NCBI GenBank assembly: GCA_965603365.1 | Contig: CBFDCR010000041.1 | Coordinates: forward strand, 1 to 46,027 | Length of the DNA: 46,027 bases | Reading direction: 5' to 3' | Source of the DNA: JAHELQ01 sp965603365 | Lineage (GTDB): Bacteria > Acidobacteriota > Aminicenantia > UBA2199 | Part shown: in pieces, positions 8,603 through 17,153 of the stretch | Numbering within the stretch: the first letter of the stretch is position 1 | How the letters are laid out: each line of letters begins with the position of its first letter | Position numbers and translations under genes: made by a program | Notes under the pieces: model-generated | What the model saw: the letters and a program-made list of their open reading frames with translations, nothing else | What the model was told of the DNA's origin: nothing | Database searches by the model: none

Positions 8603-8621
8603 AATACTATGGAGGTCTAAT

Positions 8622-8954
8622 ATGCGGGAAATGACGCGCAAGGAAGAGCAGATTTTGCTGGCGATTCATCGTCTCGACGACAATGCCTACCTGATTACCA
8701 TCAGGGAACAGATACACAACTATACCGGGAAATACTATTCGGTGGGCACTATCTATGCCCCCTTGAACCGGCTGGATATCAAGGGATACATCGAGGCCCG
8801 GACAGGGAATGCCGGCGGTTTCGGCAGTAAAAAACCGATTAAATATTATCACTTGACCCCTAAAGGTTATCAGGCACTGCGAAAGCTGCGGGAACTCTAC
8901 CACCGGATGTGGAACGGCCTGGAACTGTCGCTCTGCGAGGAGGTGTCGTCATGA
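8622..8954 (+). CDS. PadR family transcriptional regulator
   Basis: A 110-residue PadR-type winged-helix protein: MTRKEEQILLAIHRL starts helix 1, and the SVGTIYAPLNRLDIKGYIEA segment is the recognition helix and wing. The wing YYHLTPKGYQALRKL follows, with a short C-terminal helix for dimerisation. An open frame extends upstream to 8397, but GGAGG at 8611-8615 places the start at 8622. The stop overlaps the permease ATG (ATGA), so regulator and permease are co-translated. The two palindromes just upstream make autorepression likely. This pairing recurs with duplicated orphan permeases in Acidobacteriota-like genomes (general knowledge). Confidence 0.85.
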   Translation: MREMTRKEEQILLAIHRLDDNAYLITIREQIHNYTGKYYSVGTIYAPLNRLDIKGYIEARTGNAGGFGSKKPIKYYHLTPKGYQALRKLRELYHRMWNGLELSLCEEVSS

Positions 8955-11626
8955 CAAAGCAGAAAACAAGAGGACTGGCCGTGGCCCGGCGGTTTTTAAA
9001 GTACTTGCTGCCGGCCGAGGATGTCGCCTATATGGAGGGTTATTTTGAAGAGATGTACGAAACCGTCCGTTCCGACAAGGGGACGGTATTGGCAAAGTGG
9101 TGGCTCCTGGCCCAGATTGTTCGATCGGTTCCCGGTTTCCTGTCCCATCGACTCTACTGGAGTTTCACCATGATGAGGAACTACCTGGTCATTACCGTCC
9201 GCAATATACTTAAATACAAAGGTTTTTCGCTGATTAAGGTCTTTGGCCTGGCTGCCGGCATCGCCTGCGGCCTGGTGATCATTCTCTATGTGACCAACGA
9301 GTTGACCTACGATGCCTACCACCCCCAGGCGGATCGCCTGTACCGGGTGGCTGCCAGGCGGATTAGTCTCACGGGGGAACATTGGTTCGCCTCCACCCCC
9401 GGGCCCCTGGCATATACCGTCCGGCAAGAGATTCCCCTGGCTGAAAGAGTCACCCGATTTGTCCGGCCCTACGAAAATGCCGACCATGTACTGGTGGCCA
9501 ACGGGGAGAGGCGTTTCTTTGAGAACCGTATCTGGTTTGCCGAACCGGAGGCGTTCACGATGTTCCGCATCCCCTTTTTACGGGGCAACCCCAGAACCGC
9601 GCTGGACGCTCCGGGGTCGGTGGTAATCACCGAGGGGATGGCCCAAAAATATTTTGGCACACTGTTGGCCGTGGGCAAAACCCTTAAAATCGAACTGGAT
9701 TACGATACCGGGACCAGCATTGCCGAAGACTTCCGGGTAACCGGGGTCATCGAGAACGCACCGGCCAACACCCACCTGAAGTACGACATGCTGGTATCCT
9801 TTGCCACCCTGCTGGCCCACCGCCCCAACCTGAACCGGGACTGGATAGATTTTCATCACAAATATACCTATGTAAAACTGGCAAAAGACGCCGATCCTCT
9901 GGAGTTTGAAACCAGGCTGAAACCTATAGCCGATCAGTTCAAATCCGCCTATGATAAGCGGACCAATCGCACCCTAAAACTGTATCAGCTTTTTCTCCAG
10001 CCGGTCCGCTCCATTCATATGAATTCCAACTACCTCGGTGAAATTGAGGCCCCCGGCAGTATGTATTATATTTACATCTACGCCATCACCGCACTGCTGA
10101 TTCTGTTAATCGGCTGCATGAACTTCATCAATCTTTCCGCCACCCTGGCCACCATCCGCACCCGGGAAGTGGGTATTCGCAAGGTGGTGGGGGCCCGCCG
10201 CCGGGACCTGGCCTATCAATTTTTCGGCGAATCCTACCTGATCACCCTGCTGGCCTTTGTCCTGGCCTTACCCTTGACGTCTACGCTGCTGATGCACTTC
10301 AACCGCCTGGCCGGTACAGTCCTCAGCCTGCAGGATCTCGGCCAGACCGCTGTCTTAACCCTGTTGGGGGTGTTGTTTATACTGGTGGGGGGCAGTGCCG
10401 CCGCCTACCCGGTGCTGGTGATGTCGGCCTATAAGCCGGTATCCATGCTGCGAAAGCAAATCACCCCCGGCAAAAGCGGCTCCACCGCCCAGCGATTATT
10501 GGTGGTGGGCCAGTTTGCCATCTCCATATTCCTGGTCATCTGCACCTTAATCGTCTTTCGCCAGCTTCGTTACATGAAGGGCAAATCCCTTGGTTTCGAC
10601 CGCCAACAAAAAGTAATCCTGAAGATTAAAAGTAATCAGGCCTATTTTCGCCGCAACTACGAGGCCATCAAGAAGGATTTTCTCCGGCATCCGGCCATCA
10701 CCCAGGCCAGTGTGTCCTCGTCGGTACCGGGGGAAGAGTTCAACGGCGGCTATTACCTGGTGAAGACCGACTTCAACGGCGCAGAGAAGCCCAAACGCTG
10801 CAAAATCCTGACCGTGGATTATGATTTTATTTCCCAATACGGCATCGGGATAAAGGCGGGCCGCCGATTTTTAAAGGAGAGGCCCGGCGACAGCGAAGGC
10901 GCCTTTCTGGTAAACGAATCGGGGGCCCGTGAACTGGGATATGCCAATCCCGAAACCATCATCGGCGCGGCGTTTAAGGCCCACTACCATCGCAAGACCA
11001 AGAGGGTCGTGGGGGTGACCGCCGATTTTCACTTTATGGGCATGAAGATGGCCAGCGAACCCGTGATCATGGATATTGAAGCCTCCCTCTTGCGGGTACT
11101 CACCCTCACGGTGAATATGGAGACCATCTCCCGGACCCTGGGCTTTATCCAGGAAACCTGGGAGAACCATTTCCCGGACGCCCCTTTCGAGTACGCCTTT
11201 CTGGACGAGACCTTCGACCGGGTGTACCGCTATGAAGAGCAGATGGGAGAACTGCTGGGTATCATCACTACCCTGGGAATCACTGTGGCCTGTCTGGGTC
11301 TGTTCGGTCTGGTGGCCTTTTTTACCCAATTGAGAAAAAGGGAGATCGGCATCCGTAAGGCTTTAGGGGCATCGGCTTCACACATCGTTTTTATGATGAC
11401 CCGCCAGTTCATCTCCCTGGTGGTGCTAGCCAGCGCCATGGCGATACCGGCGGCCTGGTATGCCATGCACCTCTGGCTGCAGGACTTTGCCTATCGCATC
11501 GACCCTGGATTCCTGGTATTTGCCATCGCCCTGTTCACCGCCCTCATCATCGCCTCGGCCACGATTTTCTTCCAGGGCTACCGGGCCGCCACCCACAACC
11601 CGGTCAACGTCCTGCGCTACGAATAA
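8951..11626 (+). CDS. Large duplicated FtsX/MacB-type permease (orphan ABC permease, ADOP-like)
   Basis: An 891-residue permease starting at the ATG that overlaps the padR stop. The first ~60 residues form a soluble prefix (RFLKYLLPAEDVAYMEGYFE) seen ahead of these permeases. A TM helix near residue 100 (FGLAAGIACGLVIILYV) is followed by a MacB-like periplasmic domain, then three TMs beginning YIYAITALLILLIGCMNFIN with the FtsX hallmark TREVGIRKVVGARR. The same unit repeats in the second half, ending REIGIRKALGASASHIVFMM and a final VNVLRYE. No ABC ATPase is adjacent, so it is either an orphan permease or pairs with a distant ATPase. By family knowledge, a role in export or envelope remodelling is likely; the substrate is unknown. 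Confidence 0.82.
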   Translation: MTKQKTRGLAVARRFLKYLLPAEDVAYMEGYFEEMYETVRSDKGTVLAKWWLLAQIVRSVPGFLSHRLYWSFTMMRNYLVITVRNILKYKGFSLIKVFGLAAGIACGLVIILYVTNELTYDAYHPQADRLYRVAARRISLTGEHWFASTPGPLAYTVRQEIPLAERVTRFVRPYENADHVLVANGERRFFENRIWFAEPEAFTMFRIPFLRGNPRTALDAPGSVVITEGMAQKYFGTLLAVGKTLKIELDYDTGTSIAEDFRVTGVIENAPANTHLKYDMLVSFATLLAHRPNLNRDWIDFHHKYTYVKLAKDADPLEFETRLKPIADQFKSAYDKRTNRTLKLYQLFLQPVRSIHMNSNYLGEIEAPGSMYYIYIYAITALLILLIGCMNFINLSATLATIRTREVGIRKVVGARRRDLAYQFFGESYLITLLAFVLALPLTSTLLMHFNRLAGTVLSLQDLGQTAVLTLLGVLFILVGGSAAAYPVLVMSAYKPVSMLRKQITPGKSGSTAQRLLVVGQFAISIFLVICTLIVFRQLRYMKGKSLGFDRQQKVILKIKSNQAYFRRNYEAIKKDFLRHPAITQASVSSSVPGEEFNGGYYLVKTDFNGAEKPKRCKILTVDYDFISQYGIGIKAGRRFLKERPGDSEGAFLVNESGARELGYANPETIIGAAFKAHYHRKTKRVVGVTADFHFMGMKMASEPVIMDIEASLLRVLTLTVNMETISRTLGFIQETWENHFPDAPFEYAFLDETFDRVYRYEEQMGELLGIITTLGITVACLGLFGLVAFFTQLRKREIGIRKALGASASHIVFMMTRQFISLVVLASAMAIPAAWYAMHLWLQDFAYRIDPGFLVFAIALFTALIIASATIFFQGYRAATHNPVNVLRYE

Positions 11627-11711
11627 GTCCCCAATCCTTTACTCCCAGGCGTGTATTCAAAGTAATCTCTGAGCTAGACGCAAAACAGTATTATTTTCGC
11701 CTTCAACAGGG

Positions 11712-11740
11712 TTTACTTTAGTCGTTAGATGTGGTAAGAT
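11712..11740 (+). promoter_or_regulatory. Promoter upstream of the oxidoreductase-fold gene
   Basis: TTTACT (11712-11717), 17-nt spacer, TAAGAT (11735-11740). The expected start near 11747 lies before the AGGGGT at 11758-11763 and the GTG at 11770. It also rules out the more upstream GTG at 11731, which sits inside the -10 region. Confidence 0.5.
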
Positions 11741-11769
11741 GCGGCTTCCTCCGAGTCAGGGGTACTACC

Positions 11770-12822
11770 GTGATACGAATAACAGAATATTTCAAAAGAG
11801 CCTCTCTTCTCCTGATGATCCTTTTGCTGGCGGGGATCTATTTGCCGGCTGAAGAGACCCAGGAACCTATTCAGAACAATGATTTCTACGACAACAATGA
11901 ATTTCATACCCTTCGGGGGCTTGATGTCGAGGTAGGCGGCGAGATTGTGAATCCCGGCAAGGTGGATTTTTCCCGATTGCCCCTCCGTTCCCTGAATGTC
12001 AGTGAAGCAGTTTTGGCCGGAGGGAAACAAACGTTTGTCGGGTCCTATACCTACCGGGGGTATTCTCTGTTTGACATCCTCAAAGAGAGGGTTCTGGACA
12101 AAAAAAATAAGCAGGAATTTTCCCCGATTATTGACCTGCTGGTCAAGGTGGAGAATCGGCAGGGCGACAAAGTGGTCTTGAGCTGGGGGGAGATCTTCTA
12201 TCCCGCCGCCTTGCACCGGATTATCGTTGCCGCCCAGGTGGCTCGTATCATCCCCGCCAAAACCGGGGAGATGTGGCCGCTGCCCCGGCAGGCCAAACTG
12301 GTCTGCGGGGATGACCTGTTTGCCGACCGGAATATTGAAAACCCTTCTAAAATCACGGTTTTTTCGGCGCCGCTGCATTTTAAGGTCAGGCGGAATTTAA
12401 AGCCCCTATACAGCGGCAAGATCGGTGTCTATTCGGGGGAGAGGAAAATCGGCATCATCGAAAAACTGGCAGACAAGCTGCCCGTCAGGACCTATCCGTC
12501 GGTGTTTTACGGCCGGGGCAAGGGATTTCACGGCATCCGCTATTTTGAAGGCAAGCTGTTAAAGTCGGTATTGGCTGAATATGCCGGCCTGGATCGAAAA
12601 AATGTCAGGCGAGGGTACTGGGTGATCTCCGCTGTCGACGGTTATCGGGTGGCCATCACCTTTGCCGAATTGTTCAATCGCAGCGACCAGAAGGAATTTT
12701 TGATTTGCGATACCGGGGCAGGCAAAGATACGGGCCGGTTCAAACTTTTCCCGTCTGCCGATTTCTTTTCGGACCGGGCGGTGAAAGCGATCGCCGGCAT
12801 CTATTTCATGCGCATTAATTAA
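11770..12822 (+). CDS. Secreted or anchored protein with sulfite-oxidase-type (molybdopterin-binding) fold, probably two repeats
   Basis: About 350 residues from a GTG start. A hydrophobic segment (ASLLLMILLLAGIYLPA) near residues 12-28 is a signal peptide or anchor. The following region, VEVGGEIVNPGKVDFSRLPLRSLNVSEAV with SYTYRGYSLFDILKE, resembles the oxidoreductase molybdopterin-binding (SUOX) fold. A second similar half begins around HFKVRRNLKPLYSGKIGVYSGE, with GIRYFEGKLLKSVLAEYAG and RRGYWVISAVDGYRVAITFAEL. The catalytic cysteine expected in true sulfite oxidases is not evident, so it may bind a cofactor without oxidising sulfite, or use only the fold. The assignment rests on motif resemblance and is moderate. 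Confidence 0.5.
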   Translation: MIRITEYFKRASLLLMILLLAGIYLPAEETQEPIQNNDFYDNNEFHTLRGLDVEVGGEIVNPGKVDFSRLPLRSLNVSEAVLAGGKQTFVGSYTYRGYSLFDILKERVLDKKNKQEFSPIIDLLVKVENRQGDKVVLSWGEIFYPAALHRIIVAAQVARIIPAKTGEMWPLPRQAKLVCGDDLFADRNIENPSKITVFSAPLHFKVRRNLKPLYSGKIGVYSGERKIGIIEKLADKLPVRTYPSVFYGRGKGFHGIRYFEGKLLKSVLAEYAGLDRKNVRRGYWVISAVDGYRVAITFAELFNRSDQKEFLICDTGAGKDTGRFKLFPSADFFSDRAVKAIAGIYFMRIN

Positions 12823-12871
12823 TAAATATAGTGGTCGAGTGGGCTACTGGACACTTTTTTTTTAGATACGG

Positions 12872-12900
12872 TTGCTTTTTTCCCTTTACCAGTATAAAAT
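12872..12900 (+). promoter_or_regulatory. Possible promoter of pgsA
   Basis: TTGCTT (12872-12877), 17-nt spacer, TAAAAT (12895-12900), 14 nt before the ATG. The leader would be only about 7 nt, with GGAAAA as a poor Shine-Dalgarno. Confidence 0.4.
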
Positions 12901-12914
12901 AGCTTTTTGGAAAA

Positions 12915-13457
12915 ATGACAATACCGAATATTATTACGACAATAAGGATCATTTTGATTCCCATTTTCCTGGTGATCCTGCTGACCGAAATGGAGGGCAA
13001 GGAAATTATTGCCTTTGTGATTTTCGTATTGGCCGCTATCTCTGATGCCGTGGACGGGTATATTGCCCGCAAGTATGACCAGATCACGTCACTGGGGAAA
13101 TTCCTGGACCCGTTGGCGGATAAATTGCTGGTGGCTGCTGCACTGCTGGCTCTGGTCTATTTGCAGGTGGTGGAAACCTGGGTGGCGGCGATTATTATAT
13201 TAAGGGAAATCATTATTACCGGATTTCGCTTTTATTTTTTAGTTCAGGACAATGTGTTTTCCGCTTCGTGGCTGGCCAAGAAGAAGACCCTGTCTCAGAT
13301 CGTTGCCATCTCAACCCTTATCCTCTCCCCCAAGCTGCCGCACCCGGACTTTTTCTTTACGGTGGGAACCATTGTGTTGTATGCTGCCGTGTTTTTGACC
13401 ATTTACAGCGGTATGGAGTATGTAATAAAATATTCAAAGACATTAAAAGGTAGTTGA
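12915..13457 (+). CDS. pgsA: CDP-alcohol phosphatidyltransferase (CDP-diacylglycerol-glycerol-3-phosphate 3-phosphatidyltransferase type)
   Basis: 180 residues with the complete CDP-alcohol phosphatidyltransferase signature: SDAVDGYIARKYDQ followed by SLGKFLDPLADK, which carries the DxxDGxxAR...G...D...D pattern of metal and CMP ligands. Four to five further hydrophobic helices follow, and the N-terminal MTIPNIITTIRIILIP is typical of PgsA. It makes phosphatidylglycerol phosphate in the inner membrane. The stop is contiguous with the GTG of the next gene, so the two are co-transcribed. Confidence 0.85.
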   Translation: MTIPNIITTIRIILIPIFLVILLTEMEGKEIIAFVIFVLAAISDAVDGYIARKYDQITSLGKFLDPLADKLLVAAALLALVYLQVVETWVAAIIILREIIITGFRFYFLVQDNVFSASWLAKKKTLSQIVAISTLILSPKLPHPDFFFTVGTIVLYAAVFLTIYSGMEYVIKYSKTLKGS

Positions 13458-14405
13458 GTGCCCTACAAAAAATATCCGTTATTAAACAAGAAGAAAATTA
13501 ATACCATCTCCATCAACGACCGCAAATCGCTGGTAAATGTGAAAGATTTCGCCAATCCCCCCTTGCCGGGAACCGACTTCGGCTCTTTTTTGGAAACCCT
13601 GCCCCGCTATTTAGCAGCCAAAGATTTACTGGAATTTAGAGATCATATGAAACTGGCACGGAAACGTGACAAACCCATTATTGTGGGCCTGGGTGCGCAT
13701 GTGGTTAAGGTGGGATTAAATCCCATTATCATCGATTTGATGGAGCGGGGCTGGATTTCGGCCATTTGTGTGAACGGTGCCTTCATGATCCACGATTTTG
13801 AGATTGCCTTGAGTGGGCAAACCTCCGAGGATGTTTCGGAAAACCTCCACAAAGGTATATACGGCAATACCGAAGAGACCGGTTTGTTTCTGAATATTGC
13901 CCTGAAGGAAGGCCTGGAAAAGGGCCTGGGGGGCGGCGAGGCGGTGGGGAATTATCTGATCCAGGCTAAATTCTCCTTCAATCAATACAGTGTGTTATAC
14001 CATGCCTATAAGCTCAATATCCCCGTCACCATTCATCCGGCCATCGGCACCGATTTTATCCATTACCATCCCAATTTTGACGGTGCTGCCCTGGGTAGCC
14101 TGGCGGAAAAGGATTTTATGTTGTTTGCCTCGGTGGTCTCGCAGTTGTCCGGCGGCGGAGTATATATTAATGTCGGCTCTGCCGTTGTGCTGCCCGAGGT
14201 GTTTCTTAAGGCCATCGCCTTTTGTATGGCCCAGGAGATTGAACTGAGGGATTTTTACACCGCCGTGTTTGATTTTATCAAACACTACCGGCCCCTGGAG
14301 AATGTGGTGAAACGGCCGGTCCAGAATGGGGGTAAGGGTTACTATTTTATCGGCCACCACGAAATCATGATCCCCCTCTTCGCCGCCATCCTCCTCAACT
14401 CCTGA
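13458..14405 (+). CDS. Deoxyhypusine synthase-like protein
   Basis: 315 residues starting with GTG immediately after the pgsA TGA. The stretch IIVGLGAHVVKVGLNPIIIDL, then ICVNGAFMIHDFEIALSGQTSEDV, matches the NAD-binding core of the deoxyhypusine/homospermidine synthase family. Later IHPAIGTDFIHYHPNFDGA and VYINVGSAVVLPEVFLKA continue the fold. The C-terminal catalytic segment differs from eukaryotic enzymes: a GGKGYYFIGHH stretch stands where SWGKI is expected, so the lysine may be present in a changed context. Bacteria lack eIF5A, so the physiological acceptor is unknown, and a polyamine-transferring or NAD-dependent role is only a family-based guess. Confidence 0.7.
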   Translation: MPYKKYPLLNKKKINTISINDRKSLVNVKDFANPPLPGTDFGSFLETLPRYLAAKDLLEFRDHMKLARKRDKPIIVGLGAHVVKVGLNPIIIDLMERGWISAICVNGAFMIHDFEIALSGQTSEDVSENLHKGIYGNTEETGLFLNIALKEGLEKGLGGGEAVGNYLIQAKFSFNQYSVLYHAYKLNIPVTIHPAIGTDFIHYHPNFDGAALGSLAEKDFMLFASVVSQLSGGGVYINVGSAVVLPEVFLKAIAFCMAQEIELRDFYTAVFDFIKHYRPLENVVKRPVQNGGKGYYFIGHHEIMIPLFAAILLNS

Positions 14406-14450
14406 AATAAGCCCAGAAAAGGGCTCATCCGTTTATGCCGCACTTTGCGA

Positions 14451-14526
14451 CTGTCCCCAATTTTTCGTCCTTAAGCAAGAATTCGAAGAAAAAATCGATC
14501 AGTGGAGAGCAAAACAAACAGAGTGA
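14451..14526 (+). pseudogene. REP-like CTGTCCCC motif followed by a short coding relic
   Basis: CTGTCCCCAATTTTT occurs at 14451-14465, and CTGTCCCCAATTTT recurs at 45259-45272. Directly after it, 14470-14526 reads LKQEFEEKIDQWRAKQTE and then a stop. That looks like the C-terminal tail of a lost gene, with no start or body present. A short stem AGCCC/GGGCT lies at 14410-14425. The relic's parent family is not recognised. Confidence 0.35.
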
Positions 14527-14527
14527 C

Positions 14528-16330
14528 TTAATTTAGTCCTCTAAAGGTCAACGCCTTCATGTCGGGCAGGGCGTAGACACGGGTGCGGCCGTCCTGTTTG
14601 AGCACCAGTCCGGCTTTTGAGAAGTGGAAATACTGCCGGGGATCGACATTCTCAAATTTTTTCAACCGCTTCATCTCCCCGTTCTTCAACCGGAACAGCG
14701 TCTCGACCCAGTAATTGTTGTCCCGGTCGTGGCCGTATATCGCCCAGTAGAAATCCCGGGGATAAAAGTAATAGAGATGACCGGTCCGGTCGCCCAGCAT
14801 GGTCAGGGTCATTTCGTTCATGTCGAGACGGTAGATCCCCCGGTAAGCCATCTGCTTTGAATCGAAACAGGTGCCGTAAATTTCGCCCAACCACTGGGGA
14901 TTTAAATCAAGACACCTGGACATGGCGATAAACTCCACCTCCCTGCCCGCCGGTAGACGCTTGACCGGCTCCAGCCCCCCGGGAGTCAGCTTACTGATGA
15001 GCATGGCCTCCCGGTCGTAGTGAATCAACAGGCGGTTGACATAGACCGGGGATTTTGGCCCGGTGGTTAGCTGCTGCCAGGTGCCGTCCTCCCAGACCCG
15101 GGAAACCGGGTAACTCCGGCCGGAGGCAGGGGTGATTAACCAGTAACGTCTCCCTTCGGTCACGTCGGTTCCCAGGAGTTGCAGCACCGGCTTATCCCGG
15201 CTGATTTCCAGCGGGATGTCTATTTTCTCGACAGCCAACAAATCCATGTCGATGGACACCAATACCCTTCTTTTTTCTCCTTTTACCCGCTCAAACAAGA
15301 GCAGGCTGTTGGCAAATCGACAGAACCAGTAGTTAAACTTCTTCGCCCCTTGCGGTTGATAAAAGATCTCACTCCGATAATCGTCAAGATTGATTCGCCA
15401 GACCGTATCCCCCTCTCTTGTACGCCGGGTATAGTATAAGTCGTTCCCCGATTCCATTTCTATATCATAGACATGAAACGTTTCGATCTCCCTGGCGCCT
15501 TCGCCATCGTAGACGCGGGTGCGGTAGCCGTCATACTCGATCAATTTGTGCTCCCGTGTCAGGTAATAACCCCGGTATCCCCAATCCCAGCTCTGGTAAG
15601 CAAAAATCAGTGACAGTCCCAGGCAGACGACAAGCAGCGGTATGAAGAGTTTCAAATACCGTTTCGTATAATTGCGCACCGGCCGGAGATCAAACCGCTT
15701 AAAGGCCCAGCCAAAGGATACCACGAAGGGCACAACCAGTATAAATACAGCCAGGAAAACCCAGGAGTTCGTCACATCCTGGAATTGAAATCCCGATATC
15801 TGCCCGCCCCGCCAACTCAGGGTGAGCCAAAACAGCAGGAAGAGTACAGCCAGGAAGAGGACAAAGGTAAAGAGCGACAGCAGTACCGAAATGACGAAAT
15901 TCTCCCGGGAAACCGAAAAGGTGAGGGAGAGGAGAAACAGGATGACATAGAGACAGGAAAAGGACATGTGGGCCATGAATACGTGGTCCAGGCCGATGGT
16001 GTAATAAAGAACCAGGTAGAGGCCATAAAACCCAGCCAGGGCCGCCAGCCGGGGCAGCAGCTTGAAGGCCAGAAGCTGCAGACGGGAATAGGGCAGCGAC
16101 AGGATGTATTCGATCCCCTGCCCCTTCCGGTCGGCGGCAAAGAGGGAGATCCCCGAAAACAGGGCCCAGAAGAGCAAACCCGCCTGGAAGGTGGGGAAAA
16201 ACACATCCAGGAAAGCCTGGGGGCTCTTTGACAGCGCCGCCGCCAGGCAGATCAATACCGGCAGCACCGCTACCGACAGGACCAGGTACAGGGCCTGCTT
16301 CAACACTTCGTTAATCTCTTTTCTTACCAT
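14528..16330 (-). CDS. ABC-2 type permease with large extracytoplasmic C-terminal domain
   Basis: 600 residues from the ATG at 16330, placed 5 nt after GGAGG; an upstream in-frame TTG is less likely. Residues ~15-240 hold six to seven TM helices (VLSVAVLPVLICLAAAL, LFWALFSGISLFAADRK, LIPLLVVCLGLSLIF and others). The remaining ~350 residues are soluble and rich in short beta repeats with alternating aromatic residues (LYYTRRTREGDTVWRINLDD), consistent with a beta-propeller-like domain outside the membrane. It overlaps the ATPase gene by 20 bp. From context it is the membrane part of a GntR-controlled ABC exporter, similar in organisation to YtrA-type operons; the fused sensor-like domain is atypical. 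Confidence 0.7.
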   Translation of the reverse strand: MVRKEINEVLKQALYLVLSVAVLPVLICLAAALSKSPQAFLDVFFPTFQAGLLFWALFSGISLFAADRKGQGIEYILSLPYSRLQLLAFKLLPRLAALAGFYGLYLVLYYTIGLDHVFMAHMSFSCLYVILFLLSLTFSVSRENFVISVLLSLFTFVLFLAVLFLLFWLTLSWRGGQISGFQFQDVTNSWVFLAVFILVVPFVVSFGWAFKRFDLRPVRNYTKRYLKLFIPLLVVCLGLSLIFAYQSWDWGYRGYYLTREHKLIEYDGYRTRVYDGEGAREIETFHVYDIEMESGNDLYYTRRTREGDTVWRINLDDYRSEIFYQPQGAKKFNYWFCRFANSLLLFERVKGEKRRVLVSIDMDLLAVEKIDIPLEISRDKPVLQLLGTDVTEGRRYWLITPASGRSYPVSRVWEDGTWQQLTTGPKSPVYVNRLLIHYDREAMLISKLTPGGLEPVKRLPAGREVEFIAMSRCLDLNPQWLGEIYGTCFDSKQMAYRGIYRLDMNEMTLTMLGDRTGHLYYFYPRDFYWAIYGHDRDNNYWVETLFRLKNGEMKRLKKFENVDPRQYFHFSKAGLVLKQDGRTRVYALPDMKALTFRGLN

Positions 16331-17153
16331 AATATCCTCCAATAAATGCTTTTATGATCTCGGTCAGGTCTACCCCCTGGAAAGGCAGTGAATATTTCTT
16401 CGCCCATTCCGGCTTGAAGGGGTAAATAAAATACTCGTTAAGCAGGGGGGATTCCTTTTTGAACAGGACCGGCAGGTCACTCTCCAGGGGTTGGTCGGTC
16501 ACCACCTTCTTGACCTTCTGGGTCAACTGTTCGCTCTTTTCATCCAGTACAAAACCGCCCTCCTCCATCACCACTATCCGCTCGGGCAGCCGGCCGGTCT
16601 CGGCAAAGGTTTGATTCACCATAATCACCGTGGTATTGAATTCAGCGATCAGGTCGATCAGGGTGTCCAGGAACAGTTCCCGCATGTAGGGATCCATCAT
16701 GTGAATCACCTCGTCCACCAGCAGGAGCTCCGGCTGCTGTGAAATCAACAGCGACAGGTGGTAAATGGCCCGTTCCCCGCTGGAGAGGTGTTTGATTTTC
16801 CGGTTCAGCGGCAGGTGGAGTTCATCGATCAGGGAAGGGTTAAAGGCTGCGACCCCATAGACCCGGCAGTGAAAATCGATGCCCTGGGCCAGTGTCCAGT
16901 GTTCCAGTAGACTCATCTTATCGGAGATAAAACCCAGCTTTTTCCGGCTGGAGAGTCGCCCAAACTCGATCTCCCCCTCATCGGCAAAGTAGATGCCCGC
17001 CAGGCATCTGAGGAAGCTGCTCTTGCCGGAACCGTTTTTACCGGCAATCAACACCGTCTCCCCCTGTTCAAAGGCCGCACTCAATTGGTTGAGCACCGGT
17101 TTGCCCGCCAACCGCAGACAGAGGTTGTGCACTTCTACGATTTTATTTTTCAT
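16311..17153 (-). CDS. ABC transporter ATP-binding protein
   Basis: 280 residues. Walker A GKNGSGKS at 38-45, ABC signature as LSSGE, and Walker B LLLVDEV with the catalytic Glu are present. The switch (H-loop) histidine appears replaced: the usual H position falls in IMVNQTFAET. A ~70-residue C-terminal extension follows the core. It overlaps the regulator gene by 11 bp and the permease gene by 20 bp, so the three subunits are coupled. Function by family: powers the adjacent permease, probably for antibiotic or envelope-stress export. Confidence 0.85.
   Translation of the reverse strand: MKNKIVEVHNLCLRLAGKPVLNQLSAAFEQGETVLIAGKNGSGKSSFLRCLAGIYFADEGEIEFGRLSSRKKLGFISDKMSLLEHWTLAQGIDFHCRVYGVAAFNPSLIDELHLPLNRKIKHLSSGERAIYHLSLLISQQPELLLVDEVIHMMDPYMRELFLDTLIDLIAEFNTTVIMVNQTFAETGRLPERIVVMEEGGFVLDEKSEQLTQKVKKVVTDQPLESDLPVLFKKESPLLNEYFIYPFKPEWAKKYSLPFQGVDLTEIIKAFIGGYYGKKRD

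Noticed and set aside
11731..11769. Upstream start for the oxidoreductase-fold gene
   Set aside because: It falls inside the likely -10 region and delays the signal peptide; GTG at 11770 follows AGGGGT.
12823..12914. Terminator before pgsA at the T-run near 12855-12863
   Set aside because: The preceding bases do not form a convincing stem.
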